The notes: a model not told the origin generated them from the letters alone. A stretch of 64,000 nt of DNA from Chionomys nivalis (GCF_950005125.1 NC_080092.1:23195931-23259930); one strand, 5' to 3'. Counted from the stretch's first letter, positions 9,160 through 19,800 are shown. Program-made: numbers and translations.

Positions 9160-9680
9160 TGTTGGAGGCTTTCACCAGGTCCCTCCCCTCAGAGCTTGGG
9201 GAACCTCGAGGAAGAGGGGAAAGAGGAATGTGGGAGCCATGATGGACACCAGGAGATCACAACCTGCAGAATCAACTAAGCAAGGCTCATCAGGGCTGAC
9301 CAAGACTGAAGCAGCAGGCCCCAGGTCTGTGTTGGTCTGCACCAGGTCCTCTTTTTATGCTATGGCTGTTAACTTGGTGTGTTTGTGGGGCTTTTAACAG
9401 TGGAAGTAGGGGTGTCTCTGATGTTTCTGCCTGCTTTGAGGACTCTTTTCTCCTACTGGGCTGCATAGTCCAGCCTTGATGTGAGAGTTTGTGTGTGGTC
9501 TTATTGTATCTTATTGTACCATACTGGGTTAATGGTCCCGGGAGGCCTGTTCTTTTTGAGGGGAAGGGCTGTTCCGGGATAGAGAGGAAGTAGGGGGAAA
9601 CTGGGCGAGTGGATGGAGGGGAAGTTGTGGTTGGGTTGTATTGTATGAGAGAAGAATAAATAAATATTTTATAAAGAAAA
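9160..9680 (+). mobile_element. L1 3' UTR, sense (Lx-type)
   Basis: It matches the 3' UTR of older rodent L1: 'gaagcagcaggccccaggt', 'ggtctgcaccaggtcctct', 'cttttaacagtggaagtagg', 'tgggctgcatagtccagcc', 'gttctttttgaggggaagg' and the terminal 'tgtatgagagaagaataaat'. The upstream start is diffuse (about 9100). No ORF2 is attached. Confidence 0.75.
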
Positions 9681-10150
9681 TAGATTCTTCTCTCATGTTA
9701 TACATCCTGACTACAGTTCCCCCTCCCTTCACTCCTTTTAACACTCCTCAAGCACTTTTCCTCTCTGCCAGATCTACATCTCTTCTCTTTCCCCTCAGAA
9801 AAGAGCGGGCCTCCCAGGAATATCAACCCAACCTGATCTACTAAGTAGCAATAATACTAGGAACATGCCATCAGATCAAGGCTAGACAAGGTAACCCAGT
9901 AGGAGAAAAAGGGGTCCCAAAAGCAGGCAAAAGAGTAAGAGACAGCCCTACCCATACTGTGAGGAGTCCCAGAAACCCACCAAGCCCAACATACACAGAG
10001 GACCTAGTGAAGACCCATGCAGGCCCTGCGCTTGCCACTTCATTCTCGGTGAGTTCATGTGATCCTTGTTTAGTTGATTTGATGGACCCTGTTCTCCTGG
10101 TGTCTTCTATCCCCTCGGATTCCTATACTCTTTCCGACCCCAAAATTAAG
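9681..10150 (-). mobile_element. L1 3' UTR, antisense (Lx-type)
   Basis: The plus strand reads 'attcttctctcatgttatac', 'gcgggcctcccaggaatatc', 'ggtaacccagtaggagaaa', 'agcaggcaaaagagtaagag' and 'gaggacctagtgaagaccca', the reverse complement of a second L1 3' UTR. It abuts the sense L1 tail, so the two are tail to tail. A B1-like scrap ('ctaaatgctgggataacagg') lies just beyond, at about 10200-10222. Confidence 0.75.
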
Positions 10151-10289
10151 ATAAAGTATTGTGCCCTAGATTTCACCATCCAACTGCCTCTCTCTTCTGG
10201 ATGCTAAATGCTGGGATAACAGGTGAATGACAGTCTATCTCACTTGAATTTTCATTGTGGTCCAGCACATTGTAGGAGAGCAAGGCTCA

Positions 10290-10440
10290 TAATTTCTCAC
10301 AAGACCCCTGCAAGGTACATGGAATATACTATTCCTGCATTATAAACAGGAACCTATAAAACTTAAATAATGTAGCCCAAATCACACAATTGCTGAACAA
10401 TAGACCCCAAGTACCTGACTTCATAGCTCTTCAGTAATGA
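10290..10440 (+). repeat. MIR SINE fragment
   Basis: 'cccctgcaaggtacatggaa', 'attcctgcattataaacagg', 'gtagcccaaatcacacaatt' and 'ccccaagtacctgacttc' follow the MIR 3' half in sense orientation. Confidence 0.6.
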
Positions 10441-10559
10441 TGGTCCAGTGGCTACCCATTATAGTTCATGCCATCAAAAGATTACAGTTTAAAGTCAGCC
10501 AAGGGAAGGCACTTGAGGGAAGAAAAGGAAGGTCCTCTACATGGAACTTCTAATTATAT

Positions 10560-11410
10560 TCTTTTTTTTTCCTTTTTATTTATTTTTTTATTCTTTTTTA
10601 ATTAAAATTTCCACCTGCTCCCCGTTTCCCATTTCCCTCCCCTCCTCCCAAATATTGCCCCCTCCCCCCACTCCCCTCCCCCTATCCCCACTCTTCTTCT
10701 CCTCCCCCCACACCATTCCCCCTCCCTCTCGATACTGAAGAGCAGTCCAAATTCTCTGCCCTGCGGGAAGACGGAGGTCTTCTATCTACGTCCAGGAAGG
10801 TGAGTGTCTAAACAGGCTAAGCTCCCACAAAGCCAGTTCATGTATTAGGATCGAAGCCTAGTGCCATTGTCCTTGGCTTCTCATCTGCCTTCATTGTCCG
10901 CCATGCTCAGAGAGTCCAGAATCAACCCATGCTTATTCAGTCCCAGACCAGCTGGCCTTGGTGGGCTCCCAATAGATCAGTTCCACTGTCACAGTGGGTG
11001 GGTGCATCCCTCGTGGTCCTGATTTCCTTGCTCATGTTCTCCCTCCTTCTGCTCCTCATTTGGACCTTAAGAGCTCAGACCGTTGCTCCAAATTGAGACT
11101 CTGTCTCTACCTCGATCCATCGCCAGATGAAGGTTCTAAGGTGATATGCAAGATATTCATCAGTATAGGATAGGGTCATTTCAGGTTCCCTCTCCTTAGT
11201 TGCCCAAGGTACCAGCTGGGAACATATTCCTGGACACCTGCGAACCCCTCAAGAGTCAAGTCTCTTGCCAACCCTAAGATGGCTCCCTTAGATAGGATAT
11301 ATACTTCGCTGCTCCCGTATCCTCCCTTCCTATATCCCAACCATCCCAGTCCCCCGAGCTCCTCCCATCCTCCCCTTCTCATGTTTCTCATCCTATTTCC
11401 CCTTTGCCAG
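10560..11410 (-). mobile_element. L1 3' UTR, antisense (same lineage as the 15-18 kb L1)
   Basis: From the T-rich start at 10560 through the C-rich tract to 'gccagttcatgtattaggatc', 'gttctccctccttctgctcc' and 'atcgccagatgaaggttcta', this is the reverse complement of the 3' UTR seen at 16770-18060. It carries only one copy of the 279-bp unit that is duplicated there, and that copy is of the 'aatttggagcaacggtctga' type (type A below). Frames such as 11279-11548 come from the C-rich tract. Confidence 0.85.
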
Positions 11411-11556
11411 TGGAGCCAGAGTTACCTCTTCAAGCAATGGCATGTGACAATGTGTACATGGTCTCCACACCTAGGAACTCACCATACTTTTACATGCCAT
11501 TGCTTTTTTACTGAAATTCAATCATATACACATGTTGACTGCCAATAGGTCTACAT

Positions 11557-12137
11557 TGTGGAATATTATTTGAAATGGGCAATGATGTGTTACATTTGTT
11601 TATGCTGCAGAATATTACTTTAACTATGTAAAGGTCTGTTACTTTTTTATGCTGCGTTTATTTAATGATGTAAGGATGTGTGTTTAGTTATGTAGAAATA
11701 TATTGCATTAGTTTCACCTTGCCTTCCTAAGGTACTGTATTGATCTAATAAAGAAATGGGGGTTAATAGTTAGGCAGAGAAAAGATAGGTGGGGCTGGCA
11801 GGCAGAGAGAATAAATAGGGCAAGAAAACTAGGCTTGGGAGAGGAACTAGAGAAGGAGAAAGAGAGAACAAGGGAGATACACAGGGCTGGGAGCCAGGCA
11901 GATATCAACCAGTCAGGCATGAGAAGCAGGGCTTTGTAAGAGCCTAGCCTGTTTGGATGCTCACCTTCCTAGACCTGGATGGAGGGTGGAGGACCTTGGA
12001 CTGCCCACAGGGCAGGGAACCCTGACTGCTCTTTGGACTGGAGAGGGAGGAGGAGAGGAGTGGGATGTGGGGGTGGGGGGAGGGGGAGGGAAAAGGGAGG
12101 AGGGTAGGAGGCGGAAATTTTTAATAAAAAAAAATTA

Positions 12138-12181
<44 letters not shown>

Positions 12182-12350
12182 AAAGTAAATTCCTGAGACA
12201 AAAGATAGGTAAAGAGGAACAGGTTAATTTAAGTTAAAAGAGCTAGACAGAAATGAGCCTAAGCTAGGCCAAGCATTCATAACTAATAAGAAGTCTCTGT
12301 GTTATGACTTAGTAGCTAGTTGGTAGCTCCAAAGAAAAGGCCTGGTAGAG
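11557..12350 (+). mobile_element. LTR-like retroelement, split by an L1 tail
   Basis: It starts TGTGGAATATTATT and continues 'atgtgttacatttgtttatg', 'tgatctaataaagaaatgg', 'gataggtggggctggcaggc' and 'agagagaataaatag'. After the L1 insert it resumes with 'acaggttaatttaagttaaa', 'agacagaaatgagcctaagc' and 'taagaagtctctgtg'. I recognise this as a rodent ERV LTR (RMER17/RLTR-like), with AATAAA motifs. The exact family and the 3' end are uncertain. Confidence 0.6.
11935..12184 (+). mobile_element. 5'-truncated L1 3' tail with (AAAG)n
   Basis: 'tttgtaagagcctagcctgt', 'ttggatgctcaccttcctag', 'cacagggcagggaaccctga', the G-rich tract and 'aatttttaataaaaa' are the last ~200 bp of the L1 lineage at 15-18 kb. 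The A-rich tail has become an (AAAG)n microsatellite at 12137-12184. It is inserted in the LTR described at 11557-12350. Confidence 0.85.
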
Positions 12351-12664
12351 GTTTGGCCTTTAGGTTTCAAATTCACTATGAAAAGAACAGATATGACTTG
12401 ACCCAAATCTTGCATTGTTAGAATTTGTTAGATTATCACTCTTGGCTCAAGGACACAAATAAACAAAGGAGTTCTCAGCAGGTAGCACAAATCAGAAGCA
12501 GAGGGCCCTAGTAGGAATCCTCTTTGTTTAATGTTAATCCTTTCAAGGACAATGCGTCAGCAATGAAGAAGGAGAAAAGCAGAAGTGTGAATAAGGAAAT
12601 GATTCTCTTTCAGTCAGCCCAGAAGATAGAAACTGTAAATCTTAATGAAGTATAACGACTTTCA

Positions 12665-12885
12665 TGAACTGGAGAAATAGCTGAGAGGGTAAGAATACTG
12701 GCTGCTCTTCCAGAGGACCGAGGTTCAAATGTGAGTATCCACATAGTAGCTAACGACCATCTGCAACTTGAATCCAAGGGGTTACAACTCCCTGTTTTGG
12801 CCTCAAAAGACACTCTACACACATCTACACTAATATATATAAAAGTAAGATACCTAAACATGTAAAATAAAAATAAATAATATCT
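12665..12885 (+). repeat. B3/B2-family SINE
   Basis: 'ggagaaatagctgagagggt', 'actggctgctcttccagagg', 'gtagctaacgaccatctgca' and a CA/TA-rich end with 'aaataaaaataaat'. It is a tRNA-derived rodent SINE of about 215 bp. Confidence 0.75.
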
Positions 12886-12919
12886 AAAGATATTTTAAAT
12901 GACCCTCATGAAATAATAC

Positions 12920-13130
12920 AGGTTGAACCTTTGCTATCTGGAATGCTAGGGTCAGAATTATTTCCTATATGGCATTTTGGAATATTTACAAATACCTAAT
13001 GAGATGTAGTAGGGATGAAAGCAAAGTTAAATACAAAATTTATACTTAATAAATACTATATTCACAACTTAAATGTAATTTGAATTTGGATTTGTTCTGG
13101 TTTAGCCTGTATATTTGGATTTTTGAGAAG
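12920..13130 (+). repeat. Tigger-like DNA transposon remnant
   Basis: 'aggttgaacctttgctatct', 'ggcattttggaatatttaca' and 'tacctaatgagatgtagtag' resemble a common mammalian TcMar-Tigger-type non-autonomous repeat. The family name is from memory. Confidence 0.45.
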
Positions 13131-13139
13131 GTATCCCAA

Positions 13140-13235
13140 CTCATAATGTAGCCTGTCCTTAAACACTCAGCAATGCTATCACCTCAACCTCTTGAGTGCT
13201 GGGATTACATGTAAGAGCCACCACACTGGTCTAAT
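13140..13235 (-). repeat. B1 SINE fragment
   Basis: 'gcctgtccttaaacactcag', 'cacctcaacctcttgagtgc' and 'tgggattacatgtaagagcc' are the reverse complement of the B1 5' half. Confidence 0.65.
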
Positions 13236-15074
13236 TTTTAATGGTTTTGCACATGGGATAAAATTCTGTGCTGTGAGACTTTTCCATTTGCTTCATGTCA
13301 TTGCTTGAGATGTCTTTCATTTTGGAGCGCTTCAGAGTTCAGGTCTTTGAATTAATGATGTCCAGCCCACACTGAAGTCAAACCCATCACATACATTTCT
13401 AGGAGAATGAAGGCCCATTACAGTGAAGTCTGATCTGGCAAATGACGCCTGCTCAGGCTCAAGGTGTTCAATAGGAAGCAGCACCTCCTCTTTCTGGGCT
13501 CTCCTCTTTGCTCCCCTCACATCCCTTGCTACTTTGATGAAAGAAGCTGCCTCCTGTAAAAACAGTCAATAATGAAGGCAAGTCAAGGATGTTCACACAG
13601 TTAGATATGATTTACTTTGCAAATAGTATCCATCAGAGAGCAGGGTTTTTCCATGGATCCTTAATATCATCTATAAAAGTTTCAGAATGTTTATTTTCTT
13701 TTCTTAGCCTGAAAATTAGGAAGAAATGGCTAAGGATAAGGAAGTGAGCTGCTGTTGGTGTCTGATATGGTTTTAGGTGTTACAAAAACAGAAGATTTCT
13801 ACTTTAATAATTACATCTATTTAAGGTGCATTAAAATTTTTATTAAAAGTGCATTTGAGAATACTAAAGGAAATATTTAATATAGTTTTAAAAGCCAACA
13901 GTTTGAAGAAAAACATCATCAGTTAAAACATAAATAGTACTTCTCTATGGCAAACATCCAGAAGGAAAGAAAATAACTGAATGTTAGGAAGTCATGAATC
14001 AGAGAGATGCAGATTTTATTACATTTACCAAACACAAGAGTATTAAATCTATGGTCATCCAGTTCTAAAATGAAAACCTAGCCATATGTTTAATTTTGGA
14101 TTTTATCTATTTAATAATCTCTAAATTGTGGGATTTTTCCAAAGCTTCCTTCCCCTTCTCAAGATCAGTTTTGAAAAGAAAATTCTTTCTAAAGAATGAG
14201 AATTATTTCAGAGGGAACATAGAAAAGATGATGACTGTGAAATCATTATTCCTGAATTGTTCAGCTAAATAACCATCATCATCAAGATCTGGTAAAATCC
14301 TTTTTTTTTTTTCTAGAAAATCAGTAAAGGTGGAGAGAATCAAGCAGAGTGGGGCAGATAGTAGCCAGGTCCCCAGAGTCCCCTCTCATTTATGTAAGAC
14401 CTTTAGGAAAGGTTTCTCTTTCTGGTACCTCACCTTAATCATTTGGCCAAGATGGGCTGGTGACCTTCTCAGCGCTTGGCAAGAAGAAAGAGTTCCTGTC
14501 TGCAGAACCCTGAATCTCTTGAAATGCAAAGAGCAAGGGGATGAGTGCACAGCAGTTTGGCTGGCAGGTGTCTGTGTGATCACACAGAGCAAGAGCAGGT
14601 GGCTAGCTGAGCACATGAATACAAAGGACCACGGAAAAGTTGGATGTGAAACACCCGGGCTCTTTCCTTGTTCCATTCACTACTAAAGTGGTTGAGCAAA
14701 TGTTTAAGTGAAGGAGCTTCCCCTGTATTCTTTCCTTTTATTTTTTCCTTCCACGGTTGTTTGTTTATAATGAACTGAGAGAAAACAGACTAGATTTAAA
14801 ACTGAAATAATAAAAAGGTGGAAAACCATAATGATTAGCTACAAGGGTTTGCTAGACACACCGGTTCCTCTGTCTGCTGCCTCCTGGCTAATATTGAGAA
14901 CTATTTTACTCCAGAAGCCTCCTTAGCAGTAAAAAGAGTAAGGGAACAGAGCAAGCTCTTGTTTTACTGGAGAAAATAAAATCAGACAATGCAGTGAAGC
15001 ATGAAGTACCAGGGACATAATTCTGCCTCCGCTATTATGACTGTTTGTTTCATTTGACCTCTCAAATTTGCAAT
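13236..15074. other. Unique sequence, no feature recognised
   Basis: The 118-codon frame at 14330-14686 and its opposite-strand partner at 14386-14676 overlap each other almost completely and show no domain, signal peptide or splice context; I treat both as chance frames. A T11 run is at 14300. No repeat was recognised. Confidence 0.5.
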
Positions 15075-15144
15075 TTTCCTGTATCCTGAGTGTGGCTCAG
15101 TAGTGTAAAACTTACCTAGCGTTCCACCCCCAGTAACACACACA
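15075..15144 (+). repeat. ID-like SINE, split by the L1 insertion (5' part)
   Basis: 'gtgtggctcagtagtgtaaa' followed by 'cttacctagcgttccacccc' and 'cagtaacacacac' is an ID element with a small internal deletion. Its end is duplicated on the far side of the L1 at 18070-18103 and runs there into a long (AC)n. Confidence 0.65.
15107..15144. repeat. L1 target-site duplication (left), at least 34 bp
   Basis: Bases 15111-15144 (cttacctagc ... cacacaca) are identical to 18070-18103; four flanking A bases could extend it to 38. A duplication of this length is above the usual L1 range. Confidence 0.9.
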
Positions 15145-15181
15145 AAAAAAAAAATCAGTCGCCCTCTTATACACAAAGGAT

Positions 15182-16768
15182 ATGGAAGCAGAGAGGGAAA
15201 TAAGAGAATCATCACCTTTCACGATAGCCACAAAAAGCATAAACTATCTTGGGGTAACTCTAACCAAGGAAGTGAAAGATCTATTTGACAAGAACTTTAA
15301 GGCATTGAAGAAAGAAATTGAAGAGGATACCAGAAAATGGAAGGATCTCCCTTGCTCCTGGATTGGGAGGATCAACATAGTAAAAATGGCAATTCTACCA
15401 AGGGCAATCTATAGATTCAATGCAATCCCCATTAAAATCCCATCAAAATTCTTCACAGATCTTGAAAGGACAATAATCAACTTTATATGGAGAAACAAAA
15501 AACCCAGGATAGCCAAAACAATCTTATATAATAAAGGAACTTCTGGAGGCATTACCATCCCTGACTTCAAACTATATTACAGAGCTACAGTAATGAAAAC
15601 AGCGTGGTACTGGCATAAAAACAGAGCAGTCGACCAATGGAATCGTATAGAAGACCCGGATTTTAACCCACAAACCTATGAACAACTAATTTTCGATAAA
15701 GGAGCTAAAAGTATACAATGGAAGAAAGAAAGCATCTTCAACAAATGGTGCTGGCACAATTGGATGTCAACCTGTAGAAGAATGAAAATAGACCCATATC
15801 TATCACCATGCACAAAACTCAAGTCCAAATGGATCAAAGACCTCAATATCAATCTGAACACACTGAACCTGATAGAAGAGAAAATGGGAAGTACCCTACA
15901 ACATATGGGCACAGGAGATCGCTTCCTATGTATAACCCCAGCAGCACAGACATTAAGGGCAACATTGAATAAATGGGACCTCCTGAAACTGAGAAGCTTC
16001 TGTAAAGCAAAGGACACTGTCATTAAGACAAAAAGGCAGCCTACTGACTGGGAGAAGATCTTCACCAACCCCGCTACAGACAAAGGTCTGATCTCCAAAA
16101 TATATAAAGAACTCAAGAAACTAGACTTTAAAAGGATAATTAACCCAATTAAAAAATGGGGCACTGAACTGAACAGAGAATTCTCATCAGAAGAAGTTAA
16201 AATGGCCAAAAGATACTTAAGGTCATGCTCAACCTCCTTAGCGATCAGAGAAATGCAAATCAAAACAACTTTGAGATATCATTTTACACCTGTCAGAATG
16301 GCTAAAATCAAAAACACCAAGGATAGCCTTTGCTGGAGAGGTTGTGGAGAAAGGGGTACCCTCATCCATTGCTGGTGGGACTGCAAACTTGTGCAACCAC
16401 TTTGGAAATCAGTGTGGCGGTTTCTCAGAAAAATTGGGATCAACCTACCCCTGGACCCAGCAATAGCACTCTTGGGAATATACCCAAGAGATGCCCTAGC
16501 ATATGACAAAAGCATTTGTCCAACTATGTTCATAGCAGCATTATTTGTAATAGCCAGAACCTGGAAGCAACCTAGATGCCCTTCAATAGAAGAATGGATG
16601 AAGAAAGTGTGGAATATATATACATTAGAGTACTACTCTGCGGTAAAAAACAATGACTTCTCGAATTTTGCATGCAAATGGATGGAAACAGAAAATACGA
16701 TCCTGAGTGAGGTAACCCAGACCCAAAAAGAAGATCATGGGATGTACTCACTCATAATTGGTTTCTAG
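15182..16768 (+). CDS. L1 ORF2 protein, C-terminal 528 residues (truncated)
   Basis: ORF2p normally supplies endonuclease and reverse transcriptase for L1 retrotransposition; it is about 1,280 residues in mouse. Here only the C-terminal ~40% remains. The frame is already open from about 15152 (KSVALLYT...), so the first Met at 15182 is not a biological start. Residues 20-27 (INYLGVTL) and about 58-88 (SWIGRINIVKMAILP, then YRFNAIPIKIP) are the conserved segment following the RT palm. Residues 384-401 hold the L1 C-terminal cysteine motif CX3CX7HX4C (C384, C388, H396, C401). The protein ends GMYSLIIGF. There is no endonuclease and no catalytic FADD box, so no enzymatic activity is expected. 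No internal stop or frameshift was seen over 1.6 kb. Minus-strand frames beneath it are shadows. Confidence 0.9.
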   Translation: MEAEREIRESSPFTIATKSINYLGVTLTKEVKDLFDKNFKALKKEIEEDTRKWKDLPCSWIGRINIVKMAILPRAIYRFNAIPIKIPSKFFTDLERTIINFIWRNKKPRIAKTILYNKGTSGGITIPDFKLYYRATVMKTAWYWHKNRAVDQWNRIEDPDFNPQTYEQLIFDKGAKSIQWKKESIFNKWCWHNWMSTCRRMKIDPYLSPCTKLKSKWIKDLNINLNTLNLIEEKMGSTLQHMGTGDRFLCITPAAQTLRATLNKWDLLKLRSFCKAKDTVIKTKRQPTDWEKIFTNPATDKGLISKIYKELKKLDFKRIINPIKKWGTELNREFSSEEVKMAKRYLRSCSTSLAIREMQIKTTLRYHFTPVRMAKIKNTKDSLCWRGCGERGTLIHCWWDCKLVQPLWKSVWRFLRKIGINLPLDPAIALLGIYPRDALAYDKSICPTMFIAALFVIARTWKQPRCPSIEEWMKKVWNIYTLEYYSAVKNNDFSNFACKWMETENTILSEVTQTQKEDHGMYSLIIGF

Positions 16769-17205
16769 CCATGGATAGGGGCCACTGAGTCTATAATTTG
16801 TGATCCTAAAGAAGCTAAACAAGAGGGTAAACCTAAGGAAAAACATATAGATATCCTCCCAGCTATGGGAAATAGACAAGATTGATGGGCAAAAAATGGG
16901 AATCTTGGGGGGTGGGGTGAGATGGGGATGAGGGGAGATGGGGAGAGAAAAGTGTGAAGGAGAGGATGAGGGGAACTGGGGGAATCGGGGTGATTGGGGG
17001 TAAAGGAAGGTTGGATGGGGGAGCAGGGAAACTCATACCTTAGTTAAGGGAGCCACCTAAGGGTTGGCAAGAGACTTGAACCTGGAATGGCTACCAGAAG
17101 CCCAGGGCAATGTCCCCAGTTAGCTCATTGGGGCACCTGAGGATAGGGAACCTGAAATGAACCTATCCTATAATCATACTGATGAATATCTTGCATATCG
17201 CCATA

Positions 17206-17763
17206 GAACCTTCATCTAGCGATGGATGGAGATAGAGACAGAGACCCACACTGGAGCACCGGACTGAGCTCCCAAGGTTATAATGAGGAGCAGAAGGAGA
17301 GAGAACATGAACAAGGAAGTCAGGACCATGAGGGGTGCACCCAACCACTGAGACAGGGGGGCCGATCTATTGGGAGCTCACCAAGGCCAGCTGGACTGCT
17401 ACTGAAAAAAACATGGGATAAAACCGGACTCTCTTAATGTGGTGGACAATGAGAGCTGACGAGAGGCCAAGGAGAATGGCACAGGAACTTTCATCTGGCG
17501 ATGGATCGAGAGAGAGACAGAGACCCAATTTGGATCAACCGTCTGAGCTCTTAAGGTCCAAATGAGGAGCAGAAGGAGGGAGAACATGAGCAAGGAAATC
17601 AGGACCACGAGGGGTGCACCCACCCACTGTGACAGTGGAACTGATCTATTGGGAGCTCTCCAAGGCCAGCTGGACTGGGACTGAATAAGCATGGGTTGAA
17701 ACTGGACTCTCTGAACAAGGCGGACAATGAAGGCTGATGAGAAGCCAAGGACAATGGCACTAG
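17206..17763 (+). repeat. Tandem 279-bp units in the L1 3' UTR
   Basis: Unit 1 is 17206-17484 and unit 2 is 17485-17763; both start 'gaac(c/t)ttcatct(a/g)gcgatgg' and end '...aatggcac'. They differ: unit 1 has 'cacactggagcaccggact' and 'gggataaaaccggactctc', unit 2 has 'aatttggatcaaccgtctga' and 'gggttgaaactggactctc'. Single units of each type occur in other L1 copies in this window. Confidence 0.85.
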
Positions 17764-18069
17764 GTTTCGATCCTAATACATGAACTGGCTTTGTGGGAGC
17801 GTAGCCTGTTTGGATGCTCACCTTCCTGGACCTAGATAGAAGTGGGAGGACCTTGGTCTTCATGTAGAGCAGGGAATTTGGACTGCTCTTCAGTATCGAG
17901 AGGGAGGGGGAGTGGACTAGGGGGAGGAGAAGTGGAGTGGGGATAGGGGGAGGGGAACAGGGGGAGGGGGCAATATGTGAGAGGAGGGGGAGGGAAATGG
18001 GAAACGGGGAGCAGTTGGAAATTTTAAGTAAAAAAGAATAAAAAAAAAAAATAAAATAAAAAAAAAAAA

Positions 18070-18090
18070 CTTACCTAGCGTTCCACCCCC

Positions 18091-18103
<13 letters not shown>
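18070..18103. repeat. L1 target-site duplication (right)
   Basis: It is identical to 15111-15144 and follows the L1 A-rich tail directly. Confidence 0.9.

Positions 18104-18133
<30 letters not shown>
18094..18133. repeat. (AC)n microsatellite
   Basis: About 19 AC units continue the ID element's 3' end. The left copy of the duplication has only a few units, so the run probably grew after, or was cut by, the L1 insertion. Confidence 0.9.
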
Positions 18134-18136
18134 ACA

Positions 18137-18245
18137 TACCCTCATTTATAAAATGGTAATAACTTCTTTTTGTCCTTTTATTTTGTTAACGTAAAACTCA
18201 AATGAGATAATGGAACTGAAATATGTGCAGCCTGTCAGCTGGAAA
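18137..18245 (-). repeat. MIR SINE fragment
   Basis: 'ccctcatttataaaatggtaataac' (18139-18163) and 'aactcaaatgagataatgga' are the classical antisense MIR pattern. Confidence 0.6.
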
Positions 18246-19140
18246 CCTATCAAAAATCCTTTAGAGACTTAGGCAAAATTGACATGAATGCTGTCAATTA
18301 TAAAATGTGTACATTTGCAAAGTGCACACACACACACTTTCTACATACATCTGTCTTGCTTTTGCTTTTCTTTTGTCCCTCTACCTCTATAACTGCATTT
18401 TTGTGGGCATAGGCATTCCTGGGAATCTGAATATCAAAACTTTCTCACCATTCTATGCTCCTAAAAATTCCTACCCTTGGAAACCACCCACATTTGGTGA
18501 ATTTACACCACCATATGAAACAGAGTGCCCCAGTCCCTGCTCCTGTCCTAAGCTCACACTAGACCCCACCCTTGCCACTATGCCTAAGAACCCATCCTGC
18601 TTTACCTGGACTATCATTCAGACCTGACAGGACAAAGAAGTGCTCCTGCCTTTTTCATGACAGCCTCATGTCAGGTGGTACTTTCTGTGTCCCCTCTAAA
18701 AGCATCTCTTCTAGTAACCTAAAATATACTTATTCTAAAGTATCATATTATGCTAACTAGAGAAAAAGCTGGAATTTTGTTTACCCATCAATTTTATGTA
18801 GTGGTTGATGCTCATCCTAACTCTGAGTGTTAGCTTCTAAGAACTACAATAATGGCTAAAGCATATTTCTTCCCCCAAAGTGCTAGGAGTCGTGTATATA
18901 AGGAGTTAGGATGGGGAAAGGCCTCAGGACAAGCAGGTCAATGCAGAGAAGGATCTCTGGAAGGCAACAGCAAGTGCTTCCTTCAAGTGTGGAGGTTTAA
19001 AAGGCACGGCACAAGGTCAGATGTGCAGGATGGTGATAGACAACTGAGAGTACTTATGTTAAGAAGAAAAAGAAGAGAAACTCAGAGGAAAAAAACAGTT
19101 ATCTGTCTCTGAAACAAAAAGGCAAAACATTTCAAATCCT
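18246..19140. other. Unique sequence, no feature recognised
   Basis: The plus-strand frame at 18307-18627 has a hydrophobic start but no domain or splice support. A TATATAAG string at about 18895 has no accompanying gene. Confidence 0.45.
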
Positions 19141-19144
19141 ATCT

Positions 19145-19240
19145 GTTGGCGGGGAAGGGAGACTTTATTATGGACAGAGCCCTGCCTGGGAGGCCTTGAG
19201 TTTGAATCTTTGTACCAATGTGTAATTTTTAAAATTAAAG
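19145..19240 (+). repeat. Diverged ID-like SINE
   Basis: 'cagagccctgcctgggaggccttgag' (19178-19203) and 'tttgaatctttgtaccaatg' followed by an A-rich end resemble an old ID; the 5' part is degraded. Confidence 0.35.
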
Positions 19241-19749
19241 AAGAAATTTAAAAACCACATGTTAAGGCCTTAAATGAGAAAAAATGAAAAATACTAACTC
19301 AGAATTATTAATCTGGGGTGGATATGGGCCCCCAATCGACATGCTTATTCTAATAATATGCTTGACTATAGATTGCAGTATGAGAACTAGGTATGGAATT
19401 GTAATAACTAGAGTGGAAAATTAATTATGTAAGCCTTATGATATTTTAAAATGTGCAGAGGTAATTTCAATTGCTACTACAAGAACTTCAAAATATTGGT
19501 TTTTATCAAGCATATGTATCTGTACATATGCATACATACATATGTAGGTATGCATATATAAATTTATATATGTATGTGTTTGTACATATATATTCAGCAG
19601 TCAATGGTAAAATAGAAAACAAAATAGGCATCTATTATTACACCATGTCCTTTTAGTCTAAATTCCCCTGTGTTTTTAAATTATTCATCAAATGAATACA
19701 TACTTTAACATAAAGGACTAAACTTTCTTTTGAACAAGGCAAAAGATCC

Positions 19750-19800
19750 TAAGCATGATGAGAAAAAGATAACAGCATGAAATGGGAGCATTCAGATTTA
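19750..19800. repeat. 51-bp direct repeat, copy 1
   Basis: It matches 20561-20611 at 50 of 51 positions (C/T at the fifth base). It starts 'taagcatgatgagaaaaag' and ends 'gagcattcagattta'. No mobile-element features surround it. Confidence 0.9.

Larger units (their letters stand above)
15145..18069 (+). mobile_element. 5'-truncated L1, recent insertion
   Basis: It comprises an A11 junction, 529 or more open codons of ORF2, a 3' UTR with a G-rich tract (16900-17035), two tandem 279-bp units (17206-17763), a second purine-rich tract (17888-18010) and an A-rich tail (18029-18069). Missing 5' parts are the 5' UTR, ORF1 and the ORF2 endonuclease and most of the reverse transcriptase, so the copy cannot retrotranspose. 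The open frame and the identical flanking duplication argue for a young insertion. It landed in an ID element. Related 3' ends elsewhere in the window are at 10560, 11935, 28963 and 54689. Confidence 0.95.

Noticed and set aside
14330..14686. 118-codon open frame, plus strand
   Set aside because: An almost equally long frame lies on the opposite strand of the same bases; there is no recognisable domain, signal peptide or splice context.
15676..16533. 195- and 84-codon minus-strand frames
   Set aside because: Shadows of the L1 ORF2 coding strand.
18890..18910. TATA-box-like TATATAAG
   Set aside because: No downstream exon, CpG-rich region or initiator context; such strings are common in AT-rich DNA.
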